Source: Eubacteriales bacterium (lineage in GTDB: Bacteria > Bacillota > Clostridia > Lachnospirales > Lachnospiraceae). Taken from it: a stretch of 32,748 bases of DNA. Made by a program: the position numbers and the translations under genes. Where the stretch lies: the NCBI GenBank assembly GCA_030533385.1, contig JAUNJG010000018.1:1-32748 (forward strand), written 5' to 3'. Below the pieces are notes generated by a model. That model ran no database searches and was not told the origin of the DNA. It saw only the letters and a list, made by a program, of their open reading frames with translations. The first letter of the stretch is position 1. Each line of letters starts with the position of its first letter. Shown here in pieces: positions 1-8,257 of this stretch.

Positions 1-2
1 TG

Positions 3-53
3 ATCTCTTCCCTTTATTTTTTTCTTTTTTGCCAATGATAATTATACTCTAAG
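3..53. repeat. Left copy of 51-bp terminal inverted repeat
   Basis: These 51 bases are the exact reverse complement of 32698-32748. The sequence is AT-rich, with a pyrimidine tract followed by GCCAATGATAATTATACTCT. Similarity stops abruptly at base 54. Two more bases lie outside it on the left, but the window ends before the other copy could show whether they match. The simplest reading is that the contig breaks at both ends in copies of one dispersed repeat, lying in opposite orientation. The identity of the repeat is not recognised. Confidence 0.95.
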
Positions 54-59
54 GTACCT

Positions 60-87
60 TTGAGATTTTGTATCCTTCTGGTATAAT
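60..87 (+). promoter_or_regulatory. Sigma-A promoter for the first gene
   Basis: A -35 box TTGAGA (60-65) is separated by 16 bases from a perfect -10 box TATAAT (82-87). It would start a transcript about 60 bases before the ATG at 156. A 7-bp hairpin (104-110 with 116-122) lies in the leader but has no T-tract behind it. The promoter begins just 7 bases inside the repeat, so the repeat edge sits directly against it. Confidence 0.7.
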
Positions 88-155
88 GGGAACAGAAAAA
101 GGCGTTTTTCCGGGTGAAAAACAAGATAAAAAAGTAAGAATGGAGTAGACATAGA

Positions 156-722
156 ATGATTGTTGCAAAAATTGTTTTTGCCTTATGTGCCTGCCTGCTG
201 GCAGTCGGCATAGTGCAATGGAAGCATCAAAATGGAAAAAGAGAAAAACAAAAATACATTCTGGAATATGCGGAGAAGGTGACGGATTTAGAGACGCAAA
301 AAAAGGAAGAACAGCGGCGGCAGACGATGGAAGAAGAAAAAAGACAGAAGTTCCGCACATTCCAGCTGGATTTTATGATAACCCATGGATCTGCTTTTGG
401 AGGGTGTTGCGCCATCTGTGCGGATGGCCGCAGAAGGAAAGGATCTGTACCTCTTGACCATGTGTTGATGTACGGAAAGCATCCTTCCGGAAAGGATTTT
501 ACTTATTACATCGAGGAGCAGGGCCTGGAGATTAGGGCTTCGGAAGAGCCGGATGCACTGCTGGTTCGCTCAAAGGAAGCTCCCTTTGAGATAAGAGAGG
601 AAGGCATGGGACGAGACAGGGGCGTTTCGCTACATTCCGCCCTCATAAAAAAAGATATTTTATACTATATTATATTGGAGTCCCGCCATGAAATATCCAT
701 CAGGGCGACAAGGACATGCTGA
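156..722 (+). CDS. Membrane-anchored coiled-coil protein, unknown function
   Basis: A 188-residue protein that I do not recognise. Residues 3-20 form one hydrophobic helix without a lipobox, so it is probably a type II anchored protein. Residues 25-66 are a Lys/Glu/Gln-rich segment likely to be coiled coil. The C-terminal 100 residues are rich in alternating hydrophobic residues (for example KDFTYYIEEQGLEIRAS and KDILYYIILESRHEISI), suggesting a small all-beta domain. The anchor, coil and beta-domain layout is the same as in the FHA protein at 5884, but the FHA signature residues are absent. It is the first gene after a strong promoter, 64 bases ahead of the GTPase gene, so it probably belongs to the same transcript. 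The ATG at 156 has a GGAG site 10 bases upstream. Membrane placement is an inference from the single helix. Confidence 0.65.
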   Translation: MIVAKIVFALCACLLAVGIVQWKHQNGKREKQKYILEYAEKVTDLETQKKEEQRRQTMEEEKRQKFRTFQLDFMITHGSAFGGCCAICADGRRRKGSVPLDHVLMYGKHPSGKDFTYYIEEQGLEIRASEEPDALLVRSKEAPFEIREEGMGRDRGVSLHSALIKKDILYYIILESRHEISIRATRTC

Positions 723-786
723 GAACGGGACAAAAAGCTGTAAAAAGCAAAGAAGAGAACAGATGCACAGGAGGAAGACATAACAT

Positions 787-2208
787 ATGCAGGAAACAAA
801 AAAAATAAAAAAATGTCCCTATTGTTTTCGGAACATAGCGAATGACGAAGCAGGTTTTTTGCTCAGGCCGGACGGCGCCAGGTTTCTGTCTCCGGCATTG
901 AATGAGGTCGTTTCTCCGAAAAGAGATTTGGCCTATCTGTATTTTTGGAATGCCATGGGTGTTCCGGAGGAACAGGTAGATGACAATCGGATTTACATCG
1001 ACAATCAGGGGATGACTGAGTTAAATCAGGAGTTGACGGCGGCGGGGAGAGAGTTGGCGGTCAAGCATTTTGATACAGAAAGCCTGGGATATTCCTTTCA
1101 TGTGGAGGAGGGGGCGGTGACCCTTTATTCTAACACGATGATATGTCCGCATTGCCATAACGTGCTGCCTCATAATTTTTTTAAATATGAGATGCTCATG
1201 ATTGGGCTGGCGGGCAGCGTGGCCTCCGGAAAGACCGTCTACCTCTCTTCCCTGATGATGAACGGCTTTGATGCCATGCAAAGAGAAAACCTGGTGGTGA
1301 GGAACGCCGGGGGCAATCCTCATGACAATTATAAGGTGGAGATGGAAAAAAATGCAGATCGCCTGATGAAACGGGGCATTTGTCCCGGCTCCACCAACAA
1401 AACATTCCGAAAACCTATCTTTTTGGAGATCACTTATCGGGTGGAAGAAAAAGGGATGAGCATACTGACTGCCATTTATGACGTGGCGGGAGAGTTGATA
1501 CGGGAGAGTGCGGGAGTAGGACGCACCGGCTTTGTCCGCCACATGGATGGATTTATCTGTCTGGTAGATCCGTCTCAGATGCACCTGGAACATTCTTTCA
1601 TCACAAAGCAGATTCCCGAAGAAGAAAAGGTGCTGGAGAAGCTGCGCCTGATGTCCAAAGAAGAACAGATATCCATACAGAGACTGAGCAACCAAAATGG
1701 GAAACAGGTGATGGGACAGGGAGACTATCTGGTGGAGAAGGAAAACAGCGAAGAATATTTGTATGAGAGAAGGGCGGAGACCATTCTGGAGGCAATCCGA
1801 AGCGGAGTTGGCGATTCGGAGCTTGGAAAAAAATATATGGCTTTGACCATTGCAAAGAGCGACCTTCTGGAGGAGCTGGGAGAAATCCGGGGGTACTGCG
1901 GAAGCAGCCTGCTATTTGAGAGAAGTCGTCCGGTGTATGGCTTTATGAATATGGATCATCATTTTCTCAGGCAGGAGATTTTGAAACAAATTTTTGATAA
2001 AAAGGTGTTCCGGTTACAGAGAAATCTGGATGATTACAAGGAGAGCAGCCTGTTTGCCGTCTCCGCTCTGGGCTGTGAGACAGAGGAAGTCCGGGAGGAC
2101 GGAGGCGAAGTGACGAAGGCGGTGGGAAAGGTTCGTCCGATTCGGGTGGAAGAACCGGTACTTTGGATGGTTATGAAATATATGCGGGAGAGAGGGTGGC
2201 TGGAATGA
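787..2208 (+). CDS. Zinc-ribbon TRAFAC-type GTPase (double-GTPase 2-like)
   Basis: A 473-residue P-loop GTPase. A zinc ribbon is split in two: CPYC at residues 10-13 and CPHC at 120-123, with about 105 residues inserted between. The G1/Walker A motif GSVASGKT is at 143-150. The G3 motif follows a hydrophobic strand as YDVAGE, then comes the strand FICLVDPSQ. A G4-like motif AKSD is in the sequence TIAKSDLLEE. Among known families this combination best fits the TRAFAC-related GTPases that Aravind and co-workers grouped with GAP1 partners; the exact family cannot be fixed by eye. No membrane helix is seen, so it is probably cytosolic, perhaps recruited by the membrane partner encoded next. Its stop overlaps the next start as ATGA, which implies translational coupling. 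The start at 787 follows AGGAGG with a 12-base gap. Confidence 0.8.
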   Translation: MQETKKIKKCPYCFRNIANDEAGFLLRPDGARFLSPALNEVVSPKRDLAYLYFWNAMGVPEEQVDDNRIYIDNQGMTELNQELTAAGRELAVKHFDTESLGYSFHVEEGAVTLYSNTMICPHCHNVLPHNFFKYEMLMIGLAGSVASGKTVYLSSLMMNGFDAMQRENLVVRNAGGNPHDNYKVEMEKNADRLMKRGICPGSTNKTFRKPIFLEITYRVEEKGMSILTAIYDVAGELIRESAGVGRTGFVRHMDGFICLVDPSQMHLEHSFITKQIPEEEKVLEKLRLMSKEEQISIQRLSNQNGKQVMGQGDYLVEKENSEEYLYERRAETILEAIRSGVGDSELGKKYMALTIAKSDLLEELGEIRGYCGSSLLFERSRPVYGFMNMDHHFLRQEILKQIFDKKVFRLQRNLDDYKESSLFAVSALGCETEEVREDGGEVTKAVGKVRPIRVEEPVLWMVMKYMRERGWLE

Positions 2209-4217
2209 AAGCAGAATATTTAAGGCATGAATATACCTGGTCAAATCATTGTATCACAGGAAATTCTGTTGGATGGGGAATGACAGCGTCCACCTGTCCG
2301 GAAAAAAAAGAATTGCTCAGAGAGCTGGAAAAGACGGCCTTTGGGGCAGAGCCGGACAAGGCGGGACAGATGATGGTGGAGGAATTAAGCTACAATCCCT
2401 CCGTTGGTTTTGTAAAAATGACGGTGGTTCCCTGCAAGGCGGGTGAGGATAAGAGACAAAATAAAAAAGTATTTCTTTATCAGCCGAGGAGAGGAAAGCA
2501 GGCCGGGCCGGAAGAGTACATCGCCCCCTCCGGAATCTGGCAGGAGGAAGGAAAAGATGGATACCTCTCTTTGGTGGAGAGAGAGGTCATCGAAAAAAAT
2601 CCAGGAGACATCCTGGAAAAATGGAACATCTATGACCGGCTGCCGGATTTTTTGCGGGCGGTTTTTTGGTGTCTGTCAGAAAAGAGACAGGGGGTCAATA
2701 TTGTGGCTTCCTCCTGGGAGAAAAAAGAGTTTGCCAAAAATGCCGGGGAACTGATGTATGCGATTCATTCGCTATTGCCGAAAGAGTTGAGAAAAAAGGC
2801 GGGATACCTTTCCTATGCGGAGCAGGAGGAGACGAGAGAGTCTTTCTTTTTTTCCAAAAGGCCCTGTGGAAAGAATGTAATGTATTTAGATAAGATAGAA
2901 GACTTCCGAAAGGCATCGGAATCTCCTCTGGAAGAATATTTTTTCTATCATCTGGCCAGGCTCCTCGTGACAAATCCATCGGCCTACGCATCCTTTTTGG
3001 AGGAAGCTGACGGCTATCTGAAAAAATATGAGGGAAGCGGGAATATCCAAAAGAAGCTGGAATGGCTGTTCTATGATTTTTCCCGCCGAAATTCCGGAGA
3101 AGTGCTGGAAAAGGCGAAGCTGTTTTCGGAGATGGCCGAACTTTTTTACTGGGCTGCAAAAGAGCCGGAACTTAGGAAGGTTTCGGAGCGAATGATAAGG
3201 CAGTTCAGGGAGGACAGTTGGAGCGAGGAAGAAAAAGAAAATTATCTGTGCGCCCTTTTAGATGGAGTGACAAAAAGGGGACAGGAGACCATCTGCCGAG
3301 AGCTGGACTGGATTTTGCAGGGAATTTATGAGGCGGACAAGGAACGGTTTTTGGTGCAAAGAGAGATGGTAAAGGAGAGAAAAAAAGGGGTGTACGGTCT
3401 GCTTCTCCTCCTGCATCCGGAGCAGGAGGGAAGTTGGCAGGAGGCTGTCCTGGAAGAACATCTGGGTTCCTTTGAAGCGTTGGAAGAATACGTCCGCACC
3501 GTAGATCAGGAGAAGATACCGGAAGAGCTGGCCGAAAAAATCATGAACGGAGGAATCCGTCTGCTCAACGGAGATATTTTTTTGAAAAAGAGTTATGAGC
3601 AGATGGAATCTTTGATGTTATCTTTGCAAAAAAAAGAGCAGTGGGCGGAGATACTGGACACTGTGGTCAGACAGATGGAGCCGAAGGCGGAGACGTTTGA
3701 TGATGGGGAGGCGGAGACTGCCTGCTATGTGGAGGAACAGCTCGACCGTTATCTTCCGGGGGCGTCCCGGGGGATTCTCAGAGAAGAGTATGAAAAAAGA
3801 CAAAAGGCAGATGTGGAGCCTGCGGAGGAGATGGCTTTGGTTCCGGTGGAAGAAGAACCGGAAAACGGACGATTGGCAGACGCTTTGCTGGTGGGATATC
3901 CCCAGGGATTTCTAACCGGTTGTGCGCTCTATCTGTCCGGCTATTCCCTCGCCATCGGCCATTGGAAAATTGCCGTAGGTATGGGCGGGATGTGGTTGTT
4001 GTTTATGTTGAATTATTATTATATGCTTCTTCATAAAGAAAATCAGTATCCGTTTTGGAAAAACCTTGGCCTTTGTCTTCTGGAAGGATATGTGATTCAG
4101 TTTGTCGGAGGGTTGTTTTTGGCTCAGCAGCTTCGTCTCTACTATTTTCTTGTTCTCGGCGTACTGGCGGTGGGGATGCAGATTTTTAACATTGTGAGAG
4201 CGGGGCAAAAATCGTAA
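2205..4217 (+). CDS. GAP1-like GTPase-associated membrane protein
   Basis: A 670-residue protein. The ATG at 2205 overlaps the GTPase stop by four bases and has GAGAGGGTGG upstream; an in-frame ATG at 2163 would add 14 residues inside the GTPase gene and is less likely. The N-terminal ~90 residues form a mixed domain starting with an aromatic-rich strand (EYTWSNHC). Around residues 170-210 is the stretch HSLLPKELRKKAGYLSY, a pattern reminiscent of the LP..LR..LSF motif in GAP1-type proteins. A long helical middle part follows, and residues about 560-668 hold four hydrophobic helices. Known GAP1 proteins are encoded next to dedicated GTPases, which is the arrangement here. I infer that it is the membrane-bound partner or effector of the GTPase. 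The family call rests mainly on context and weak motif resemblance. Confidence 0.6.
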   Translation: MKAEYLRHEYTWSNHCITGNSVGWGMTASTCPEKKELLRELEKTAFGAEPDKAGQMMVEELSYNPSVGFVKMTVVPCKAGEDKRQNKKVFLYQPRRGKQAGPEEYIAPSGIWQEEGKDGYLSLVEREVIEKNPGDILEKWNIYDRLPDFLRAVFWCLSEKRQGVNIVASSWEKKEFAKNAGELMYAIHSLLPKELRKKAGYLSYAEQEETRESFFFSKRPCGKNVMYLDKIEDFRKASESPLEEYFFYHLARLLVTNPSAYASFLEEADGYLKKYEGSGNIQKKLEWLFYDFSRRNSGEVLEKAKLFSEMAELFYWAAKEPELRKVSERMIRQFREDSWSEEEKENYLCALLDGVTKRGQETICRELDWILQGIYEADKERFLVQREMVKERKKGVYGLLLLLHPEQEGSWQEAVLEEHLGSFEALEEYVRTVDQEKIPEELAEKIMNGGIRLLNGDIFLKKSYEQMESLMLSLQKKEQWAEILDTVVRQMEPKAETFDDGEAETACYVEEQLDRYLPGASRGILREEYEKRQKADVEPAEEMALVPVEEEPENGRLADALLVGYPQGFLTGCALYLSGYSLAIGHWKIAVGMGGMWLLFMLNYYYMLLHKENQYPFWKNLGLCLLEGYVIQFVGGLFLAQQLRLYYFLVLGVLAVGMQIFNIVRAGQKS

Positions 4218-4244
4218 ATCAGTCAGGAAGCAGAAGGAGAAAAG

Positions 4245-5810
4245 ATGAAAACACAGGAGAACACGGACCTTTTTTTAGAGCGGATTGAACAGAAGTTGGC
4301 GGGGGCCTATCAAAACAAGGTGCCATTTTCCAGATTTTTAGAAGAGAAGATGGATTGGTTTGACTATAGCAACACTGCCCTGGCAAAGAAAGTATTTCAC
4401 CGGGTAGAAAAAAAGGGGGAGGATGCCGCCCGGTATGTGCCGGTGACAAGGCAGACCATCGGTGCATGGTTGAAAGGCTCTATGCCTTCTTCCCGGGAAA
4501 TCTACATTACGCTGGGGATGGCCTTTGAGATGGGGCTGGAAGAGATTAACTATGTATTGTTAGAAACCTATATGGGGTATGGTCTGTATTGCAAAAATAT
4601 AGAGGACGCCCTTTGGATTGCCCTCATCAACGGTCTGTTCTCCATTCATGAGATGGAGCAGGTGAAGGCGCACATTGAAGAATTGCTGGACGGGCCGGAG
4701 CAGGAGGAAGAGAGAAGCCTTGCCACCATGGATTTGTGGGTGATGCTGTCAGAGGCCCGCTCCCTGGAACAGTTTTATGATTTGGTGCAGGCTTACAAAG
4801 AAGAGTTTCGGGATGGAGCAAAGCGGTTTGGTCAGTGTCTGGAGGAAGTCATTGAGGAGGAATACGGTTACTATGACAAGGCGGCGTGGATGCTCAGGGA
4901 TATCGGCCTTTTGCACTACGAAGCACAGTTTTCCAAGATAAAGGCCGGAAAAGCGGTAGTGACGAGAGAATGGCTGCTGCGCTTTTGCATCGCATTACAG
5001 CCCGGAATCTCCTCCATCGAAAAGCTTCTGGCAAAAGCCCAGATGGAACCGCTCGGAATCACTCCCGCAGAAATCATCATTGAGATGATCGCAAAATACA
5101 AGGCGGATACGGTGGCAGACAGCCAGAAAATATGGATGATGATAGAGTCGGCAGCGACGGCGCTGGGAAAAAGAGGGTATGAGCTGGAAGAAGATTTGTG
5201 CAGAAAATATGACTCCGTCTACAACCTTCCTTTTGCCCAGAAGTTGTGGTTCTCTATTTGCGTGGGACAACAGCTTTTGGAAAATCAGAAGAAAAAAGAT
5301 TACGGATACGAAAAAAACGGCTACTGCCGCTATATCATGACTGACAGGGTCTTGTTTGACGACGTGAATCGGAATAAGAAAAACAGCCAGTTTAAAAAAG
5401 ATGCCCTGAAGCTGACCTCCCATAAAAAGCCGGACAGCCTTCCCTCCTGTCAGGAGGTTCCCTCTCTGTCAATAGAAAGGGGATTTCAGCCGGACGTCTT
5501 TGATTTGGAGAAATTTGAGGACTACTGCTACATGAGAAGACCAAGCCGTTTTTCCAAAGACTTTGTGAGAAATGACCTCTATTATTACTGCGCCTTACTC
5601 TATTCCATCTGGTGTGGGAAATGTTTTCAGAAAGAGAAGGTGAAAGCGGAGGTGGAAGAACTAAGGGAAGAGTGGGAGAGGGAAGGCATCTGTTCTCAGG
5701 AACTCATAGGAATGTTGTCTCACAATCTGACGGAGGGAACGGCTTATGAGGAAGACTGTGACATTGTTCACATTGTGGAAGCTTTTTGTGCGTGCGGCAA
5801 AAGTGAATAA
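4245..5810 (+). CDS. Protein with two HTH-like repeats, unknown function
   Basis: A 521-residue protein, not recognised as a named family. Residues about 40-105 read like an XRE-type helix-turn-helix (ALAKKVFHRV, then VTRQTIGAWLKGSMPSSREI). A second segment at 232-270 (IKAGKAVVTREWLLRFCIAL) lines up with residues 77-114: both have K-x-G, then T/S-RE, a hydrophobic helix, G, and I..LL. This suggests an internal duplication of the HTH region. The rest is mainly helical, with a Tyr/Cys-rich C-terminus (DLYYYCALLYSIWCGKC). It starts 27 bases after the GAP1-like gene with AGAAGGAGAA as ribosome site. It may be a DNA-binding regulator of the locus, or a protein-protein adaptor that uses HTH folds. 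A regulatory role is an inference. Confidence 0.6.
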   Translation: MKTQENTDLFLERIEQKLAGAYQNKVPFSRFLEEKMDWFDYSNTALAKKVFHRVEKKGEDAARYVPVTRQTIGAWLKGSMPSSREIYITLGMAFEMGLEEINYVLLETYMGYGLYCKNIEDALWIALINGLFSIHEMEQVKAHIEELLDGPEQEEERSLATMDLWVMLSEARSLEQFYDLVQAYKEEFRDGAKRFGQCLEEVIEEEYGYYDKAAWMLRDIGLLHYEAQFSKIKAGKAVVTREWLLRFCIALQPGISSIEKLLAKAQMEPLGITPAEIIIEMIAKYKADTVADSQKIWMMIESAATALGKRGYELEEDLCRKYDSVYNLPFAQKLWFSICVGQQLLENQKKKDYGYEKNGYCRYIMTDRVLFDDVNRNKKNSQFKKDALKLTSHKKPDSLPSCQEVPSLSIERGFQPDVFDLEKFEDYCYMRRPSRFSKDFVRNDLYYYCALLYSIWCGKCFQKEKVKAEVEELREEWEREGICSQELIGMLSHNLTEGTAYEEDCDIVHIVEAFCACGKSE

Positions 5811-5843
5811 AAACAAAATTTGAATCAGAGAAAAAACCATGTT

Positions 5844-5883
5844 ATCCTCCTGTTATACCTATGTAGAACAGGAGTGATTTTTT
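5844..5883 (+). terminator. Terminator-like hairpin enclosing the FHA ribosome site
   Basis: CTCCTGTT (5847-5854) pairs with AACAGGAG (5867-5874). Outer ATC (5844-5846) can pair with GAT (5876-5878) around one bulged T. Six T residues (5878-5883) follow and run directly into the ATG at 5884. The only good Shine-Dalgarno sequence of the FHA gene, GGAG at 5871-5874, is inside the 3' arm. The element could act as a terminator between the GTPase half and the FHA/FtsW/PBP half, as an attenuator, or as a translational switch that hides the ribosome site. Confidence 0.7.
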
Positions 5884-6624
5884 ATGTCCATTTTATCGCA
5901 GATCGGCGTTGTCATATTGATTGTCTGTATCATCTTTATCTTGGTTCGGGCAAATCGCACTCTGGAAGATGCCGCCCGGGAGGGAGAACATTTTGTGGAT
6001 GAGTGGGAGCTTCGTCAGCAAAAAAAGGAGGAGCGGCTGCTCCAAAAGAAGGAGAAGGCGGAAAAGAAAAAGCTGGAAAGGAAAGAGACGTGGCGGCGGG
6101 CGTCTTCCCCTGGAAGTGGAGAGGAGAATTTGCTGTCAGAAACCTGGAAGGAAGAGCCTAAACCTAAAGAGGAAGGAAGCGAAGAAGAATGTTTTGTTCA
6201 GGCTGAAATCGAGGCAGTGGAGGAGGAAGCAATCTTTTCTTCAAAAATTGTCTCCATGCGCCGGTATAAAAATCCGGGGATTGTTCTTGTGGAGATGGAT
6301 GTAAACCACCGTCCGGTACGCCGGATACCGGTGGAACGGCTGCCCTTTACCATAGGAAGAAGCCCGGACAACATGCTTGTGCTGGATGATCTGTATGTGG
6401 CAAGGAAGCATGGAAGAATCGTGGAAGAAGGAGGAAATTATATTCTGGAGGACATGGGGACGGCCAACAAAATTTTTGCCGATGGCAAAGTGACAGATCG
6501 GGTCACTCTGTCTCATAAGCAGACATTTTATCTTGGAAATGTAGAGTTTTGCGTGGAGCTGGAAAAGGAAGGGGCGGGCGCTCCTTTCCGCTATCAGAGG
6601 GCGGAGGAAGAATACTATGAATAA
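5884..6624 (+). CDS. Membrane-anchored FHA-domain protein
   Basis: A 246-residue protein. Residues 5-22 are a membrane helix; 40-70 are almost entirely Lys/Glu/Arg and should form a coiled coil; 80-120 are acidic linker; 140-230 are an FHA domain. FHA signs are FTIGRSPDN (G158, R159), VARKHGRI (H176, G177), then YILEDMGTANKIFADG, where the NG-type turn is present in modified form. FHA domains bind phosphothreonine; the probable writers and eraser (kinases, PP2C) lie downstream in the same locus. The Ser that normally precedes the RxH motif and touches the phosphate is Ala173, so binding may be altered. The gene overlaps the FtsW-like gene by 8 bases. It likely serves as the phospho-dependent scaffold that recruits FtsW/PBP regulators at the membrane, by analogy with FhaB of Actinobacteria. 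Confidence 0.85.
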   Translation: MSILSQIGVVILIVCIIFILVRANRTLEDAAREGEHFVDEWELRQQKKEERLLQKKEKAEKKKLERKETWRRASSPGSGEENLLSETWKEEPKPKEEGSEEECFVQAEIEAVEEEAIFSSKIVSMRRYKNPGIVLVEMDVNHRPVRRIPVERLPFTIGRSPDNMLVLDDLYVARKHGRIVEEGGNYILEDMGTANKIFADGKVTDRVTLSHKQTFYLGNVEFCVELEKEGAGAPFRYQRAEEEYYE

Positions 6625-8257
6625 GAAAGGGGACGCAGATACTGTGTTTTCCGCAGAAAGATTTTTATGGGAGCTGCAAAGGGCTTTTTACTCTATGAAA
6701 AACAGTCCTGTTTTGGCAGTAATTTTGTTTGAAGGTGCGGCCTTTATCGTGGTGCATGCCAAGGGAGCGGGAAAGATATACGGGGACATGATCGGCATTT
6801 TACTTCTTATCACCCTGCTTGGCTGGCTTTTGAACTCAATGATGCACGGGAACAAGAAAATAGTGACGGGGGCGTTTCTTCTTTTGACGGTGGGAACAAT
6901 GCTGCAATGCATCATGAAGCAGGAACAGCTGATAAAAAATCCGGGAACAGGGCAGACGGGCAATCCGGCAGCGGACTTGCAGATACAATATCTGGCAGCA
7001 TTTGCCGCCGCAATTGTTATGGCGACGGTCTACCGGAAATGTCCGAAGATTGCGAGTATGAGGGCATGCCGGATTCTCACGGCATCTGCCCTGTCCCTCT
7101 CTGCCCTCACTTTGATTGTGGCGAAAGGAGTGGGCAACGTAAAAAACTGGATTCATATCGGAGGCATATCCTTGCAGACGACGGAGATAGTAAAATTGCT
7201 GTATGTCTTTATTGCGTCGGCTTTGCTCGGGACGACAAAGCAGCCCTCCCCGCAAAGAATCCGGGTGTTTTATGGCGTCACAATTGCAGAGGGTTTCTTT
7301 TTGGCAATGCAAAGTGAATTTGGAACGATGCTCCTGCTTTTGATGGTATTTTTCACCTATGTGTTTTTGTTTCTCCCTGATATCAAAGTTTTTTTTAAGA
7401 CGATGGCAGTTCTTGGGGTGTGCGTGACGATCGCCGTGATGGCGGGAATCCAGCTTGACCGGTGGCGGGAAGCCGGTCTTTTTCTGGGAACCAACCCAGC
7501 TGCTGGTCTGTATTTATCCAATTACCATAAAATAACCAATCGCTTTATTTACTGGATGAACCCGGAAAAAGATGCCCTGGGGCTTGGATACCAGCTTTTA
7601 AAGGCGAGGGAATCCATCGTGCTTGGCGGATGGTTTGGAACTGCCTCCGTGACAGATTTGCCGGTGAAAACCAGCGATTTGGTTTATCCGGCTCTCATTC
7701 AGCGATGCGGCATGGTGTTCGCACTTTTGATTTTTTTTGTGTACATTATGATGTGGCTGGAGGGAATCCGCCTTGTCATCCGAAAGCAGGATCGATACCA
7801 TCAGGCGGTGGGTGCCGGACTGATTTTCATGTTTTTTGATCAGACGTTGATTATCATCGGGGGAAGTACCGGACTTTGTCCGTTGACGGGAATCACCCTG
7901 CCCTTTATTTCCAGCGGGGGAAGCTCGCTGATGGTTACCTTCATGACAATTGGGCTTTTGCTGGCAATTTCCGGGAACATAAAATGGAAAGGAACCGTAC
8001 AAAATGAAGAAGATGAATTTTTTAAAGAGAATGCAATGGCTGCAAAGTGTTACGCTGCTTTGCGTCATTTTTATGCTCATCTCCCTCGTCCGAATTTCCG
8101 CCCTGCTGCCGGGAGTCTCCGAGGAGGCGGACAGACAGAAAACGAAGGCAAAGGAAAAGATGTATGTCAGAGAGTACATAAGAGGGAGCATCAAAGACAG
8201 AGAGGGAAACATTCTGGCGGCTTCCGAAAAACCGGGAGGAAAAAGAAGGTGCAGTGA
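6617..8257 (+). CDS. FtsW/RodA/SpoVE-family peptidoglycan glycosyltransferase
   Basis: A 546-residue multi-pass membrane protein of the SEDS family, which polymerises lipid II into glycan strands together with a class B PBP. Family signs: KNWIHIGGISLQTTEIVK (the usual QPSE is QTTE), the loop KTSDLVYPALIQRCG with the putative catalytic Asp354, and the C-terminal signature ITLPFISSGGSSL before the last helix. An N-terminal extension of about 80 residues adds extra helices compared with minimal FtsW. The family core ends near residue 455. The reading frame continues for another 84 residues (basic, Gly/Arg-rich) that overlap the PBP gene for 254 bases. That tail is either a shadow extension or the mark of a lost stop codon. 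The gene sits between an FHA gene and its PBP partner, the arrangement of actinobacterial rodA-pbpA. Confidence 0.88.
   Translation: MNKKGDADTVFSAERFLWELQRAFYSMKNSPVLAVILFEGAAFIVVHAKGAGKIYGDMIGILLLITLLGWLLNSMMHGNKKIVTGAFLLLTVGTMLQCIMKQEQLIKNPGTGQTGNPAADLQIQYLAAFAAAIVMATVYRKCPKIASMRACRILTASALSLSALTLIVAKGVGNVKNWIHIGGISLQTTEIVKLLYVFIASALLGTTKQPSPQRIRVFYGVTIAEGFFLAMQSEFGTMLLLLMVFFTYVFLFLPDIKVFFKTMAVLGVCVTIAVMAGIQLDRWREAGLFLGTNPAAGLYLSNYHKITNRFIYWMNPEKDALGLGYQLLKARESIVLGGWFGTASVTDLPVKTSDLVYPALIQRCGMVFALLIFFVYIMMWLEGIRLVIRKQDRYHQAVGAGLIFMFFDQTLIIIGGSTGLCPLTGITLPFISSGGSSLMVTFMTIGLLLAISGNIKWKGTVQNEEDEFFKENAMAAKCYAALRHFYAHLPRPNFRPAAGSLRGGGQTENEGKGKDVCQRVHKREHQRQRGKHSGGFRKTGRKKKVQ

Noticed and set aside
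104-122. Hairpin GTTTTTC/GAAAAAC as a terminator in the first leader
   Set aside because: No T-tract follows on the plus strand and it lies just behind a strong promoter; probably incidental.
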